Assembly (NCBI RefSeq): GCF_001307805.1
Contig: NZ_CP013862.1
Coordinates: 2,976,001 to 3,040,000, forward strand
Direction of reading: 5' to 3'
DNA length: 64,000 nt
Origin: Lentibacillus amyloliquefaciens
Lineage (GTDB): Bacteria; Bacillota; Bacilli; Bacillales; Amphibacillaceae
This document shows positions 35,609 to 44,400 of the stretch, piece after piece. The notes under the pieces were generated by a model. It saw only the letters and a list, made by a program, of their open reading frames with translations, did no database searches and was not told where the DNA came from. Each line of letters begins with the position of its first letter. Position 1 is the first letter of the stretch. The position numbers and the translations under genes were made by a program.

Positions 35609-37348
35609 TCAGGCACCGTTTTTGCGAAGGCGGATAGCTTCGTCGTAAGCATTTTTATCAGAAATGACTGCTATCCCGGAGGCTCCGGCGCTTTCAAGTG
35701 ATTGCTCTATTGCGGATGCTTTTTCTGCCCACAGGATTTTTCCGTTTTTCTTAGCCAGTGTTTCAGCTGTTTGCCCGGGCAATGTTTCATCATTGGTTAA
35801 GACAGCGTCAACTGTAATCGGCACATCCTGAAGCTGTGAATATGCTTCTTCTTCTAAAACACTCGGTTCAGATAAGCTGATCGGTACAATTTTAAAGCCA
35901 AGCTGCTTTAATTTTTGCGTGTTTTGGTAAAACTCATCATCCCCGCTGTCCAGTCCAAAGACAGCAATTGCCTTTTGACGGATATCACCGTTGCTCCGGT
36001 CAAATGGGGAAGCCAGCAGCCATTGAATCGCATCTCCTTCAGACGATTGAATCACCGGTGTCTCACCGGTTGCTTTGGCAATTGCCTGGTCAAGGTCAGC
36101 GAGTGTATCTTTTGTTGACTCCAGTCCGATTGATAGACGGACTAATTCTTCTGTTACACCGCTTTTCTCCAGGCCTTCAGCATCGAGTTGCTGGTGAGTA
36201 GTTGAGCCCGGGTGTATAATAAGTGACTTCGCGTCCCCGACATTGGCAACGTGGGACCAGAGCGTAATATTGTCGATTAACTTTCTGCCTGCGTCACGTC
36301 CGCCTTTAATGCCGAATGTAATAATCGATCCGAAGCCATTTTGCAAATATTTCCCGGCGATATCATGAGAAGGATGGTCTTTTAAACCTGGATAGTTAAC
36401 CCACTCAACAGCAGGGTGGTTAACCAGAAAATCAGCGACCTTTTCAGCATTTTGATTGTGGCGTTCGACTCTTAAGTGAAGTGTTTCAAGACCTTGCAGG
36501 AGAAGAAACGCATTTTGCGGACTTAAAGAAGCACCGATGTCACGCAGAAGCTGAACGCGCAGTTTCATCGCAAAGGCAGGCGGACCAAGGTCAACATATC
36601 GAAGGCCGTTATAACTTTCGTCCGGCTCAATGAATCCAGGAAAATTGCCATTCCCCCAGTTAAAACGGCCACCGTCAACCACGACACCACCGATGGTTGT
36701 ACCATGACCGCCGATCCATTTGGTAGCTGAATGAACGACAATATCAGCACCCCAAGCGAGTGGTTTCGTACCATAAGGTGTTGCAAACGTGTTATCAATA
36801 ATAAGCGGGATGCCATTTTCATGAGCAATTCCTGCAAGTGCTTCCAGATCCAATACATTCAGGCTTGGATTGGTAATCGTTTCGCCAAAGATTGCTTTTG
36901 TTTTATCGGTGATGGCATTTTTAATACTTTCATGATCAGTGCCATCGACAAGTTTAACGTTGATGCCATATCGCGGCAGCGTGTTGACGAATAAATTATA
37001 CGTGCCGCCATACAGATTGCTGTCGGCTACGATTTCATCACCGCTTCCGGCAAGGTTTAAAATCGATAACGTAATGGCCGCCATACCGGATGAGGTAGCA
37101 ACAGCTGCCACACCATCTTCCAGCAGTGCCATGCGCTGTTCAAACGCATCATTAGTCGGGTTCATGATACGTGTGTAAATGTTGCCGGGCTCTGCCAGTC
37201 CGAAAAGGTTCTGAGCATGTTCGGTATCCCGGAATACATAGGAAGTCGTCTGATAGATTGGAACTGCCCGGGAACCTGTTGTAGGATCCGGCTCCTGACC
37301 ACCGTGAAGTAATTGGGTTTCCTGGCTTTGCAGATGGAAATCGGTCAT
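35609..37348 (-). CDS. metY: O-acetylhomoserine sulfhydrylase fused to a CoA-binding-like domain
   Basis: 579-residue PLP enzyme; MetY proteins are usually about 430. Residues 1-430 are a full Cys/Met-metabolism PLP domain: YTRIMNPT near 58-65, ATSSGMAAI near 84-92, IIDNTFATPYGTKPL near 183-197 and the PLP lysine in HSATKWIGGHGT (K210). It makes homocysteine from O-acetylhomoserine and sulfide. The extra C-terminus (about 455-579) reads like a CoA-binding Rossmann domain (KAIAVFGLDSG, LGFKIVPISLSEPSVLEEEA, QDVPITVDAVL, GKILWAEKASAI). AAGGAGGAATTTATC precedes the ATG. An S-box leader lies upstream. Confidence 0.9.
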   Translation of the reverse strand: MTDFHLQSQETQLLHGGQEPDPTTGSRAVPIYQTTSYVFRDTEHAQNLFGLAEPGNIYTRIMNPTNDAFEQRMALLEDGVAAVATSSGMAAITLSILNLAGSGDEIVADSNLYGGTYNLFVNTLPRYGINVKLVDGTDHESIKNAITDKTKAIFGETITNPSLNVLDLEALAGIAHENGIPLIIDNTFATPYGTKPLAWGADIVVHSATKWIGGHGTTIGGVVVDGGRFNWGNGNFPGFIEPDESYNGLRYVDLGPPAFAMKLRVQLLRDIGASLSPQNAFLLLQGLETLHLRVERHNQNAEKVADFLVNHPAVEWVNYPGLKDHPSHDIAGKYLQNGFGSIITFGIKGGRDAGRKLIDNITLWSHVANVGDAKSLIIHPGSTTHQQLDAEGLEKSGVTEELVRLSIGLESTKDTLADLDQAIAKATGETPVIQSSEGDAIQWLLASPFDRSNGDIRQKAIAVFGLDSGDDEFYQNTQKLKQLGFKIVPISLSEPSVLEEEAYSQLQDVPITVDAVLTNDETLPGQTAETLAKKNGKILWAEKASAIEQSLESAGASGIAVISDKNAYDEAIRLRKNGA

Positions 37349-37432
37349 GATAAATTCCTCCTTGAAATTTTGGTTAATATGATGTCGTGCTCAGGAATAT
37401 AAGGCTCTGTCAGCTTAGAGGAGAGGTAAAAC

Positions 37433-37463
37433 AAAACCCCCTTCATAAGAGAAGAGGGTTGAT
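37433..37463 (-). terminator. S-box attenuator terminator
   Basis: On the minus strand AACCCTCTTC pairs with GAAGGGGGTT, followed by TTTTGTTTT. The loop side contains CTCTTATG, which resembles the P1 strand of the aptamer and could form the competing antiterminator. Confidence 0.85.
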
Positions 37464-37479
37464 TATGTAACCGGTCCTC

Positions 37480-37597
37480 CTCTTATCTTCCAGATCCATT
37501 TAATCTGTAGGATTTAGCACCTTTCAAGGCAAGAAGACTTGCCTTAATGGTTGCCGGGCTTCTCAGGGCCTATCCCTCCGCCGCTCTTGATAAGAGA
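37480..37597 (-). ncRNA. SAM-I (S-box) riboswitch aptamer upstream of metY
   Basis: On the minus strand the aptamer opens with CTCTTATCAAGAG, then the conserved GGCGGAGGGA, GGCCCTGAGAAGCCCGGCAACC split over the core, a P3 hairpin AAGGCAAG/CTTGCCTT, GGTGCTAAATCC, and closes with GATAAGAG pairing to CTCTTATC. S-box RNAs bind S-adenosylmethionine and switch off methionine genes by termination, so metY is made when SAM is low. Confidence 0.95.
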
Positions 37598-37802
37598 TGT
37601 TAATGTTATTAATTTAATGAATATTATATACGTGAATCAATCTATCCGTCAAGCATTTTATCTGAAACTTCTGTTTGCGGATTTAAGATTTGTTTCATAT
37701 TAAAGTAATTAGCAGGGGAGCCATTTTTGGAAAACGCTTTCAAAATCAGTGTAAATACAATAAAATAACATTATAAGCATTTTATTGAGGGGGAGAGTAT
37801 CA

Positions 37803-38990
37803 ATGACAAAACGTCAAAATAATTTGGAGACGTCAGTCATCCATGATGGCTACGATTCCGCGGATTTGCTGGGAAGTCTGGCACCACCGCTGTTTCAGAC
37901 ATCCACATTCACTTTTGAAACAGCTGAACAGGGGGAGCGCCGTTTTGCCGGTGAGGAAGACGGTTATATGTATTCGAGGCTGGGGAATCCGACTGTAACA
38001 GTGCTGGAAGAAAAAATGGCTGCATTGGAAAAAGGTGAGCGGGGACTCGCGTTTGCATCAGGAATGGCGGCGGTGTCAGCTATCCTCGTTGCTTTGACGA
38101 AAGCAAATGACCACATATTATGCTCCTCAGGTTTATACGGGTGCACATTCGGTTTATTAAGCATGATGAATGAAAAATATAATATTTCGTCTGACTTTTC
38201 GACGATGGAAACAAGAGATGATCTGCGCGCACTGATCAGACCGGAAACGGCATGTATTTATGTGGAGACACCAATCAATCCGACTATGAAACTGATTGAT
38301 CTGGAAATGGTCGCGGAAGTCGCCTGTGAAAAAGGAATTCCGGTCGTTGTTGATAACACGTTTGCTTCACCGTATTTGCAGCGGCCGCTTGAACTGGGGT
38401 GTGATGTAGTGCTTCACAGTGCAACCAAATATATAGGCGGACACGGAGATGTCATTGCCGGTGTGGCTGTCGGGCGAAAGGACTTTTTAGATCAGGTGCA
38501 GATGACTGTACAGAAGGATATGGGCGGTGTCATGTCGCCGTTTGACGCGTGGCTTCTGATCAGAGGGCTGAAAACGCTGCCGATCCGAGTCGATCGTCAT
38601 TGTGACAACGCTGAAAAAATTGATGGCAAACTGCGCAACCACCCAAGTGTATCGCGTGTTCTTTATCCGGATGACGCGCAGCACCCCGATTATCATATCC
38701 GTGAAAAACAAATGAAACGAGGAGGCGGGCTGATTTCTTTTGAGATTAAGGGGACGAAAAAAGAAGCCCAACAACTCTTGAACAATCTTAATTTTATCAA
38801 AATTGCTGTGAGTCTGGGCGATGCGGAAACACTAATCCAGCACCCGGCGACGATGACGCATGCGGTTGTTCCGGCGGCATCCCGGGCGGAAATGGGAATA
38901 ACCGATCAGCTGATACGTTTATCCGTCGGTCTTGAGGCATGGGAAGATATTTGGGAGGATTTGGAGCAGGCTCTGGACCAATTGAAATGA
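37803..38990 (+). CDS. Methionine gamma-lyase-type PLP enzyme
   Basis: 395-residue Cys/Met-metabolism PLP lyase. YMYSRLGNPT near 55-64, FASGMAAVSA near 84-93, VVDNTFASPYLQRPLELG near 182-199 and the PLP lysine in HSATKYIGGHGD (K209). CSSGLYGCTFGLL has a Cys (C114) at the position that marks methionine gamma-lyases (LYGCTF in the Pseudomonas enzyme), favouring methionine breakdown to methanethiol, ammonia and 2-oxobutyrate over cystathionine cleavage. ATG 37803 follows GAGGGGGAG; the TTG 18 bases earlier is covered by that site. A terminator inside the next repeat ends the unit. Confidence 0.82.
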   Translation: MTKRQNNLETSVIHDGYDSADLLGSLAPPLFQTSTFTFETAEQGERRFAGEEDGYMYSRLGNPTVTVLEEKMAALEKGERGLAFASGMAAVSAILVALTKANDHILCSSGLYGCTFGLLSMMNEKYNISSDFSTMETRDDLRALIRPETACIYVETPINPTMKLIDLEMVAEVACEKGIPVVVDNTFASPYLQRPLELGCDVVLHSATKYIGGHGDVIAGVAVGRKDFLDQVQMTVQKDMGGVMSPFDAWLLIRGLKTLPIRVDRHCDNAEKIDGKLRNHPSVSRVLYPDDAQHPDYHIREKQMKRGGGLISFEIKGTKKEAQQLLNNLNFIKIAVSLGDAETLIQHPATMTHAVVPAASRAEMGITDQLIRLSVGLEAWEDIWEDLEQALDQLK

Positions 38991-39065
38991 GAGCCATGCC
39001 TGAATAACGCCATCTTATCTCATCACTGGGCAGCATAGTTTCCAACAACAAAAAGCTGACTTTTA

Positions 39066-39420
39066 CTAAGTAAGTAGTCCACTTACGGTGGAGAAAGAAT
39101 AAAAACACCATACATTTAGCGTACTAAATCACATAATATTTAGTACGCTATTTTTTGCTGGTATGACAACGTTTGGATAAATCCTTCAACATTTTATCAA
39201 CTTTATTAGCACATAAATAACAAAATGACAATAAATATTGTTATTGCCCTAAAAGGATTGATAAAACGGGTCAAAATTGCTTTGCTAAAACACCTTTTAC
39301 ATAAGTGATGATTTAGCTTGCATTGTGCAAAAATAGAGATGTGTTTTAAAAATATTAACCAGATATTCTGAGTATTTGTGTTAAAATAAATCTAAAGATT
39401 GTAATAAAATGGTCTTAAAT
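39066..39420. repeat. Dispersed repeat with built-in terminator, copy 2
   Basis: Matches 3185-3380 block for block (TAGTCCACTTACGGTGGAGA, the TAGCGTACTAAAT hairpin, GCTGGTATGACAAC, GGATAAAT, TTCAACATTTTA; then AAATATTAACCAGATATT, TATTTGTGTTAAAATAAA and TGGTCTTAAAT), with about 150 extra bases at 39190-39340. Confidence 0.75.
39117..39156 (+). terminator. Rho-independent terminator after the gamma-lyase gene
   Basis: TAGCGTACTAAAT (39117-39129) and ATTTAGTACGCTA (39138-39150) with eight bases between and six T after. Same hairpin as at 3227-3267, with a different loop. Confidence 0.9.
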
Positions 39421-39447
39421 CGAACATTCTGGGTTTCAAACTTTGTG

Positions 39448-39475
39448 CAACAATCGGGCCATTTTGTTGAATAAC
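39448..39475. repeat. Half copy of short repeat family A
   Basis: ATCGGGCCATTTTGTTGAA matches the 3' half of the family; the GGGCGC half is missing. Confidence 0.5.
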
Positions 39476-39519
39476 GTGATAAACTCTTTATAAGTAAAAG
39501 AATGGAGGGAGGGATACCA

Positions 39520-39993
39520 GTGAAACAAATGTTTAAATTCTCATCTTTTTTAATACTGATAATTTTGATTGTAAGCGGGTGTAGTAAAGCAAACGGAGCA
39601 GGAGATATGTTCAAATATAAGGACTCGTATGTCGGAGATAACAGTGCGGTAGGGAACATCGCAAATCAATTGCAAGGCGCGGAACATTTAAAAGGGTTCG
39701 AACTTGAAACAAAAGAGAAACCGTATGGAGTTATTTTAAATTACGATTGGTCGGAATCAGAACAAAACTATAAAAAAGCAGCGGTTTTTAACGCTACATT
39801 TTTATTTACTTTAGTTCAGAATGCAGATTGGATAACGTTTAATTTTGATAATCAGGAATACAAAATAACGAAAGAAAACCTGCAAAATTGGTATGGAGAA
39901 GATTTTAGTGAATTGAAAAATAAGGATGATCTGAAGGAACTTGCACAAAAACATCTGGAGAATGAAGATAAGGTGAATCAGTTATTTGAGTAA
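39520..39993 (+). CDS. DUF4825 lipoprotein
   Basis: 157-residue surface lipoprotein. Signal with lipobox LIVSGCSKA (Cys at about 22), then the DUF4825 pattern YKDSYVGDNSAVGNIANQLQ and KPYGVILNYDW. Function unknown; the domain also occurs beside anti-sigma-type and sensor proteins. The start is GTG 39520 behind GGAGGGAGGG; the in-frame ATG 39502 is part of the ribosome site itself. It stands alone behind repeat copy 2. Confidence 0.8.
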   Translation: MKQMFKFSSFLILIILIVSGCSKANGAGDMFKYKDSYVGDNSAVGNIANQLQGAEHLKGFELETKEKPYGVILNYDWSESEQNYKKAAVFNATFLFTLVQNADWITFNFDNQEYKITKENLQNWYGEDFSELKNKDDLKELAQKHLENEDKVNQLFE

Positions 39994-40002
39994 AGGATTA
40001 TA

Positions 40003-40060
40003 CCAGAATCGGGCGCTAATCAGGAATGAAAATGTGCTCACTATCCCCTATTTTATCAAT
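40003..40060. repeat. Short intergenic repeat family A, partial copy
   Basis: ACCAGAATCGGGCGCTAATC then AGGAATGAAAATGTGCTCAC. The 5' half is clear; the 3' half is lost. About 10 bases after the DUF4825 stop. Confidence 0.55.
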
Positions 40061-40102
40061 CATCCTATGAACTGAACATTTATTCTAATGAGAAAAATTT
40101 TT

Positions 40103-40128
40103 AACACGTCTAGCTGGGCGTGTTTTTT
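40103..40128 (+). terminator. Terminator of the DUF4825 gene
   Basis: AACACG (40103-40108) and CGTGTT (40119-40124) around TCTAGCTGGG, followed by T. Confidence 0.75.
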
Positions 40129-40145
40129 GTTTCTAAAAAATTAAG

Positions 40146-40173
40146 TTGATATATGGATGTTATGTGTTATACT
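40146..40173 (+). promoter_or_regulatory. Promoter of the YtrA-type ABC operon
   Basis: TTGATA (40146-40151), 16-base spacer, TATACT (40168-40173). Confidence 0.55.
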
Positions 40174-40193
40174 GTATATATAAATATAAACAC
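40164..40193. promoter_or_regulatory. Operator candidate for the GntR/YtrA regulator
   Basis: Inverted repeat GTGTTATA (40164-40171) and TATAAACAC (40185-40193), 13 bases apart and with one inserted base, overlapping the -10 box. The form resembles YtrA-family operators. Confidence 0.45.
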
Positions 40194-40221
40194 ATGAACA
40201 ATTGTCAGGAGTTGTGAAACA

Positions 40222-40968
40222 ATGAAAGAAGTTCTTCGTCTATCGGTATTTGAATGGAAACAGACGGATATGCGCAGTTTTTCAAACGGCTTTGGTACTT
40301 GTTTAGCTTTTGCCGTAATCTTTTATGCGCTTGCAGGTGCTGAAGCGGAGATGAATATTTTTAAAGGGTTTGTTGATTTTGGTTTTTTATTAACAATCAT
40401 GATTTGGGTTGGTAATGTGCATGGAAGAGGTTTTACGTTAACGGAATTACCACCAACGACATGGTCGACTCCTTTTTATACTTACGCAAGGCGTCTTCCG
40501 ATTTCTGAGCATAAAATTTTTATGAGCAGGGTCATGGTAAAAGGTATACAGGCCCCGTTGATTATTGTCATTGCGATAAGTCTCATGGCGATATTTCAAA
40601 ATGTCCTACCGTTTTCGTTTACCGATTCGTCTTTCTATAGTTTTCTTGCTCTGTGGGCTGCGATTGCTTTTATATCCACATCAACTGCGCTAGATGAAAT
40701 TGGTGTCCGCTATCAAAAACGTGTTCAATTATACAGCCAGGCTTATTTACATATCTTTCTGATGTTATTGTTTTATGTCATTATCTGGATTTGGCTTGTG
40801 CCATTTGACGACACGTTTATGGTGTTTTCTGTTTATTTGGCAGATGAGTTTCCGATTCTTAGCTTAGTTATCGCTGCTCTAATTGTTATGATTACCTGCA
40901 TTTCCGTCTTATGGTTAGGTGGTAAACGAATCAATCGGAAGGGGGATACTTATAGTGCTTCCGATTGA
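40222..40968 (+). CDS. Membrane protein of an ABC transporter operon, 248 aa
   Basis: Protein with about six predicted helices (from about 22-42 to 213-237) and a basic end (GGKRINRKGD). It is the first gene of a five-gene operon with a YtrA-type regulator and two ATPases, so it is probably an ABC-2 type permease, but I see no family signature. The ATG 40222 has TCAGGAGTTGTGAAACA upstream. Its end overlaps the regulator start at 40955 by 14 bases. Confidence 0.7.
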   Translation: MKEVLRLSVFEWKQTDMRSFSNGFGTCLAFAVIFYALAGAEAEMNIFKGFVDFGFLLTIMIWVGNVHGRGFTLTELPPTTWSTPFYTYARRLPISEHKIFMSRVMVKGIQAPLIIVIAISLMAIFQNVLPFSFTDSSFYSFLALWAAIAFISTSTALDEIGVRYQKRVQLYSQAYLHIFLMLLFYVIIWIWLVPFDDTFMVFSVYLADEFPILSLVIAALIVMITCISVLWLGGKRINRKGDTYSASD

Positions 40969-41335
40969 AGTGGATGAAGATCGCCAAGAACCGATCTATC
41001 ATCAAATCGAAGAACAAGTAAAAGCACTTATTGTGTCCGGGTACTTGCCGGCGGATACAGTCCTTCCGTCGATCCGTGCTCTTGCCAGTGAACTAGGTTG
41101 CAGTGTTATTACGACACGGCGGGCGTATCAAAATCTGGAACAAGAGGGTTATATAAAAACGCATCGCGGGAAGGGAACTTATGTTCAAGAAGTAGAGCAG
41201 GAGAAGCGGTCCCAATTAAAGGAAAAAGCGGTACAAGATGCATTACGGCAAGCGGTTAAAACTGCTCGCCAACATGAATACACAGATGTGGAGATTGAGA
41301 AATTATTGAAAATCGTTTTGAAGGAGGAGAGATGA
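40955..41335 (+). CDS. GntR family regulator, YtrA subfamily
   Basis: 126-residue repressor: an N-terminal winged helix (PIYHQIEEQVKALIVSGYLP; LPSIRALASELGCSVITTRR; GYIKTHRGKGTYV) and only a short C-terminal helix for dimerisation (VEIEKLLKIVLKEER), the mark of the YtrA group, which usually control ABC transporters in their own operon. Start GTG 40955, eight bases after GGAAGGGGGA; longer in-frame starts lie inside the upstream gene. Probably autoregulatory through the inverted repeat at 40164. Confidence 0.9.
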   Translation: MLPIEVDEDRQEPIYHQIEEQVKALIVSGYLPADTVLPSIRALASELGCSVITTRRAYQNLEQEGYIKTHRGKGTYVQEVEQEKRSQLKEKAVQDALRQAVKTARQHEYTDVEIEKLLKIVLKEER

Positions 41336-42258
41336 ACGCTATGCATACGCTCACGTGTAAAAACATTGTCAGACAAGTAGGGAATGATTTCACTCTTGGT
41401 CCAATTAATCTGGAAATACCAACAGGCACCGTTACAGCAGTGATCGGGAATAATGGTGCGGGGAAAACAACCTTCTTTCAGGCGTTAAGTGGGGATTATC
41501 CTGGAGAAGGAGAAACGAATATTCTTGGCTACAACAGTCATCATATAGAAGGGAAAGCTTCCTTCAGTTATGTACCGCAATCCTTTCCGGAATTTCACCC
41601 TTTTCGTTTACAGCAATTACGTGATTTTCAAGCTGCTCATGATGAGACCTGGAACGAAGCTCTCTTTCAATTGTACATTCAGCAGTTTAAACTGCCAATG
41701 AATAAAAGAATTCAAGATCTTTCCGTTGGAATGCAGCGAAAAGCAGTTATTGCCTTGCAACTCAGTCGTGAAACGTCATTTCTTCTCCTTGATGAACCGT
41801 TCGCGGGTTTAGATATGGAAGGGCAGACTCAGTTTGAGAAAATACTTCTTTCCAAAATGGAGGGAAATCCTCAATGCAGCATTGTTTTTGCCACCCATGT
41901 TGCCAGTGAGGTAGGTCGTCTCGCCGATTTCGTTGTGATTATGAAACATGGAAAAGCATCCACTCCTATCGAAAAAGACACGCTTAGACAACAGTGGAAA
42001 CGAATCTGGCTGACAAAACCAATGGAAGATATGGAGGATGCCCCGGGTGTGAAGAAGGTTCTGACAGAGCCCGCGCTTCAAATTATTACAAATAATGCAC
42101 CAGAAACGGAGACATGGTTAGCAAACAGAGGAGCAGAAGTGGTGAAACGAACCACCTTAGATCTCTATGAATCTCTTCCGCTCATTCTTAACGAAGAAAG
42201 GAACACTTTCGAAATGGAAAAAGAAAGGGGAGTAATATCGGATGACATTAATGATTGA
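41332..42258 (+). CDS. ABC transporter ATP-binding protein (first of the pair)
   Basis: 308-residue ATPase. Walker A IGNNGAGKTT (about 39-48), Q-loop YVPQSFPEF, degenerate signature DLSVGMQRKA, Walker B FLLLDEPFAGLD and switch FATHVASE. About 90 C-terminal residues beyond the core have no clear domain. The ATG overlaps the regulator stop (ATGA) behind GGAGGAG, and the end overlaps the next ATPase by 17 bases. Probably pairs with the 248-residue membrane protein. Confidence 0.87.
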   Translation: MNAMHTLTCKNIVRQVGNDFTLGPINLEIPTGTVTAVIGNNGAGKTTFFQALSGDYPGEGETNILGYNSHHIEGKASFSYVPQSFPEFHPFRLQQLRDFQAAHDETWNEALFQLYIQQFKLPMNKRIQDLSVGMQRKAVIALQLSRETSFLLLDEPFAGLDMEGQTQFEKILLSKMEGNPQCSIVFATHVASEVGRLADFVVIMKHGKASTPIEKDTLRQQWKRIWLTKPMEDMEDAPGVKKVLTEPALQIITNNAPETETWLANRGAEVVKRTTLDLYESLPLILNEERNTFEMEKERGVISDDIND

Positions 42259-43144
42259 TAATGTAAAAAAGGAATTCGGTCAACATAAAGCGGTGGATGG
42301 TGTCACGCTAACGATAGAAAAAGGCAGTATGTTTGGCATGCTGGGGGCTAATGGAGCAGGAAAAACAACGACGTTTCGCATGATATTAGGGCTTTTGGAT
42401 TCGACAGAAGGCTCTGTGACCTGGAAAGGGAGCCCCCTTTCATACAAGCGTACGAACGTCATTGGCTACCTTCCGGAGGAGAGAGGACTGTATCCAAAGC
42501 TAACGGTGAAAGAACAACTGCTCTATTTGATGAGATTAAAAGGGATGAAAAAACATGATATTATCAAGTCTCTGCGTGAGTGGCTGAGAAAGTTTGACAT
42601 TGAAGAGTATGAGAATAAAAAGGTAGAGGAATTATCGAAAGGGAATCAGCAAAAAATCCAATTTATTGCGAGTGTCCTGCATCAACCCGAACTTTTGATT
42701 TTGGATGAACCATTTAGTGGTCTTGATCCGGTAAACACCGATATGCTGAGAAAAGCGGTGCTGGATCTCCAGGAAGCTGGCACAACGATCGTTTTTTCCA
42801 GCCACCAGATGAGAAATGTAGAAGAGCTGTGTGAAGATCTTGTTATGTTAAAACGTGGGGAAGTCGTGCTGCATGGGAATTTAAGAGAAATTAAGCGGTC
42901 TTATGGAATGAAAAATGTCATCATACATTCAGATAATCATTTACGGTATTTAGAATCCATTCGGGGAGTTATCAGTCTAGAAAAAACTAAAGATGGCGCA
43001 ATCGTACAGGTAGAAAATGAGAAAGTTGCTGAAGATCTTTTTTATGCGATCGCAGAAGAAGGCTTTGTTCGTAAATTCGAATTAGAAGAGCCATCCTTGC
43101 ACGATATATTTGTCGACAAAGCAGGAGGGGATACGGATGAGTAA
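42242..43144 (+). CDS. ABC transporter ATP-binding protein, NatA-like
   Basis: 300-residue ATPase: Walker A LGANGAGKTTTFRM (about 33-46), Q-loop YLPEERGLYPKLTVKEQL, signature LSKGNQQKI, Walker B LILDEPFSGLDP and FSSHQMRNVEELC. The YLPEERGLYP variant and the C-terminal regulatory-like domain (about 215-300) are those of NatA, the ATPase of the Na+/drug exporter NatAB. It overlaps both neighbours. The likely partner is the permease at 43137. Confidence 0.88.
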   Translation: MTLMIDNVKKEFGQHKAVDGVTLTIEKGSMFGMLGANGAGKTTTFRMILGLLDSTEGSVTWKGSPLSYKRTNVIGYLPEERGLYPKLTVKEQLLYLMRLKGMKKHDIIKSLREWLRKFDIEEYENKKVEELSKGNQQKIQFIASVLHQPELLILDEPFSGLDPVNTDMLRKAVLDLQEAGTTIVFSSHQMRNVEELCEDLVMLKRGEVVLHGNLREIKRSYGMKNVIIHSDNHLRYLESIRGVISLEKTKDGAIVQVENEKVAEDLFYAIAEEGFVRKFELEEPSLHDIFVDKAGGDTDE

Positions 43145-44393
43145 TTTTTGGATTACTGTCAGACATACGGTTAGCCAACGAATCCAGTCAAAGGCTTTTT
43201 TATGGTCAACTGTCATCATGATGCTGCTTGTAATCGGAATGGTAAATGCAAATAACATTATGTCAGCCTTTTCAAATGATGAAAGCGGGGAAAGCCCGTC
43301 GACTATTGCTGTTGTCGATAATACAAATAGTGATGATGCGATGGCTGAGATGCTTGAAGCTTACGAAGAAGGAACATATGATTATCAGCACTATACGGAT
43401 GGAAATCGGGAAGATGCTTTAGAAGCAGCAAGAAACGAAGCATATGATTTCGTACTGACACTGAATGGAGATGCGGCCAATTTGGAGGTGGAATTTTTTG
43501 GCGGCGGAAGTGATCACATGGCAGGCCAGGAAGTAAACCAGGATGTACAGCGCATAAAAAAATCCGTCGTTACGAATCAACTTGATTTAAATGAAGAAGA
43601 ACTTGCTATGATTAATGCCCCTGTTTCTTTTACGGCAGAGTCCCTGATAGAGGGTGAGGAAGTGCGAACTGAGGAAACAGACAGGCAAGCTTATTGGATG
43701 GTTTATGGCCTTGTGTTTGTTATTTATCTTATCGTCATTACCCTCGGTTCGATCATTGCAACGGAAGTCGCCACGGAGAAATCATCCCGGGTAATGGAGA
43801 TCATTGTTTCCAGCGTAAACCCAATTGTGCAAATGTTTGGCAAGTTAGTGGGGATTGGGATTGTTGGTCTCATTAATCTAGCGTCTTTAGTCATTGCTGG
43901 AATCATAGGGTTTATGATAAGTGGTGATGATATGCTTCAATCTATCCTAAGTGGCGTCACCGATGTGTCACTGTTGTTATATGCATTCTTCTTTATTGTT
44001 CTCGGATATTTTGTGTACGGCGGTATTGCCGCGATGCTTGGAGCCCTTGTAAGCCGCGCAGAAGAAGTCAACCAGGCCATTCAGCCATTGGTCTTTCTGG
44101 CCATGATCGCCTTTTTTATCGCTATCTTTGGATTAAACACACCGGATAGTACGTTTATTCAAATTTTGTCTTATATTCCTTTTTTCACGCCGCAGCTTTT
44201 ATTCCTGCGAATTGGAATGGGAACTGTGCCTATATGGGAAGTCATTTTGATTATTGGCATATTAATACTGAGTGCTGTCCTCATTAATATTCTTGCGGCA
44301 CGTATATACAAAGGCGGCGTGTTGATGTACGGCAAGTTTTCATTCAAGAACGGAATAAAACAGGCGCTCACCATGTCTGAAAAAGAAAACTAA
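43137..44393 (+). CDS. ABC transporter permease, NatB-like (ABC-2)
   Basis: 418-residue ABC-2 permease. Helix 1 at about 22-42, a long acidic extracytoplasmic domain (about 45-190), then five helices from about 193 to 395. The run GSIIATEVATEKSSRVMEI just after helix 2 is the NatB/ABC-2 signature. Exports sodium or an antimicrobial in relatives. ATG 43137 follows GCAGGAGGGGATACGG and overlaps the NatA-like stop by eight bases. Last gene of the operon; repeat family A copy follows. Confidence 0.88.
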   Translation: MSNFWITVRHTVSQRIQSKAFLWSTVIMMLLVIGMVNANNIMSAFSNDESGESPSTIAVVDNTNSDDAMAEMLEAYEEGTYDYQHYTDGNREDALEAARNEAYDFVLTLNGDAANLEVEFFGGGSDHMAGQEVNQDVQRIKKSVVTNQLDLNEEELAMINAPVSFTAESLIEGEEVRTEETDRQAYWMVYGLVFVIYLIVITLGSIIATEVATEKSSRVMEIIVSSVNPIVQMFGKLVGIGIVGLINLASLVIAGIIGFMISGDDMLQSILSGVTDVSLLLYAFFFIVLGYFVYGGIAAMLGALVSRAEEVNQAIQPLVFLAMIAFFIAIFGLNTPDSTFIQILSYIPFFTPQLLFLRIGMGTVPIWEVILIIGILILSAVLINILAARIYKGGVLMYGKFSFKNGIKQALTMSEKEN

Positions 44394-44400
44394 TTGTTAA

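Noticed and set aside
37380..37600. T-box leader upstream of metY
   Set aside because: The conserved blocks are those of the SAM-I aptamer; no T-box sequence or specifier loop is present.
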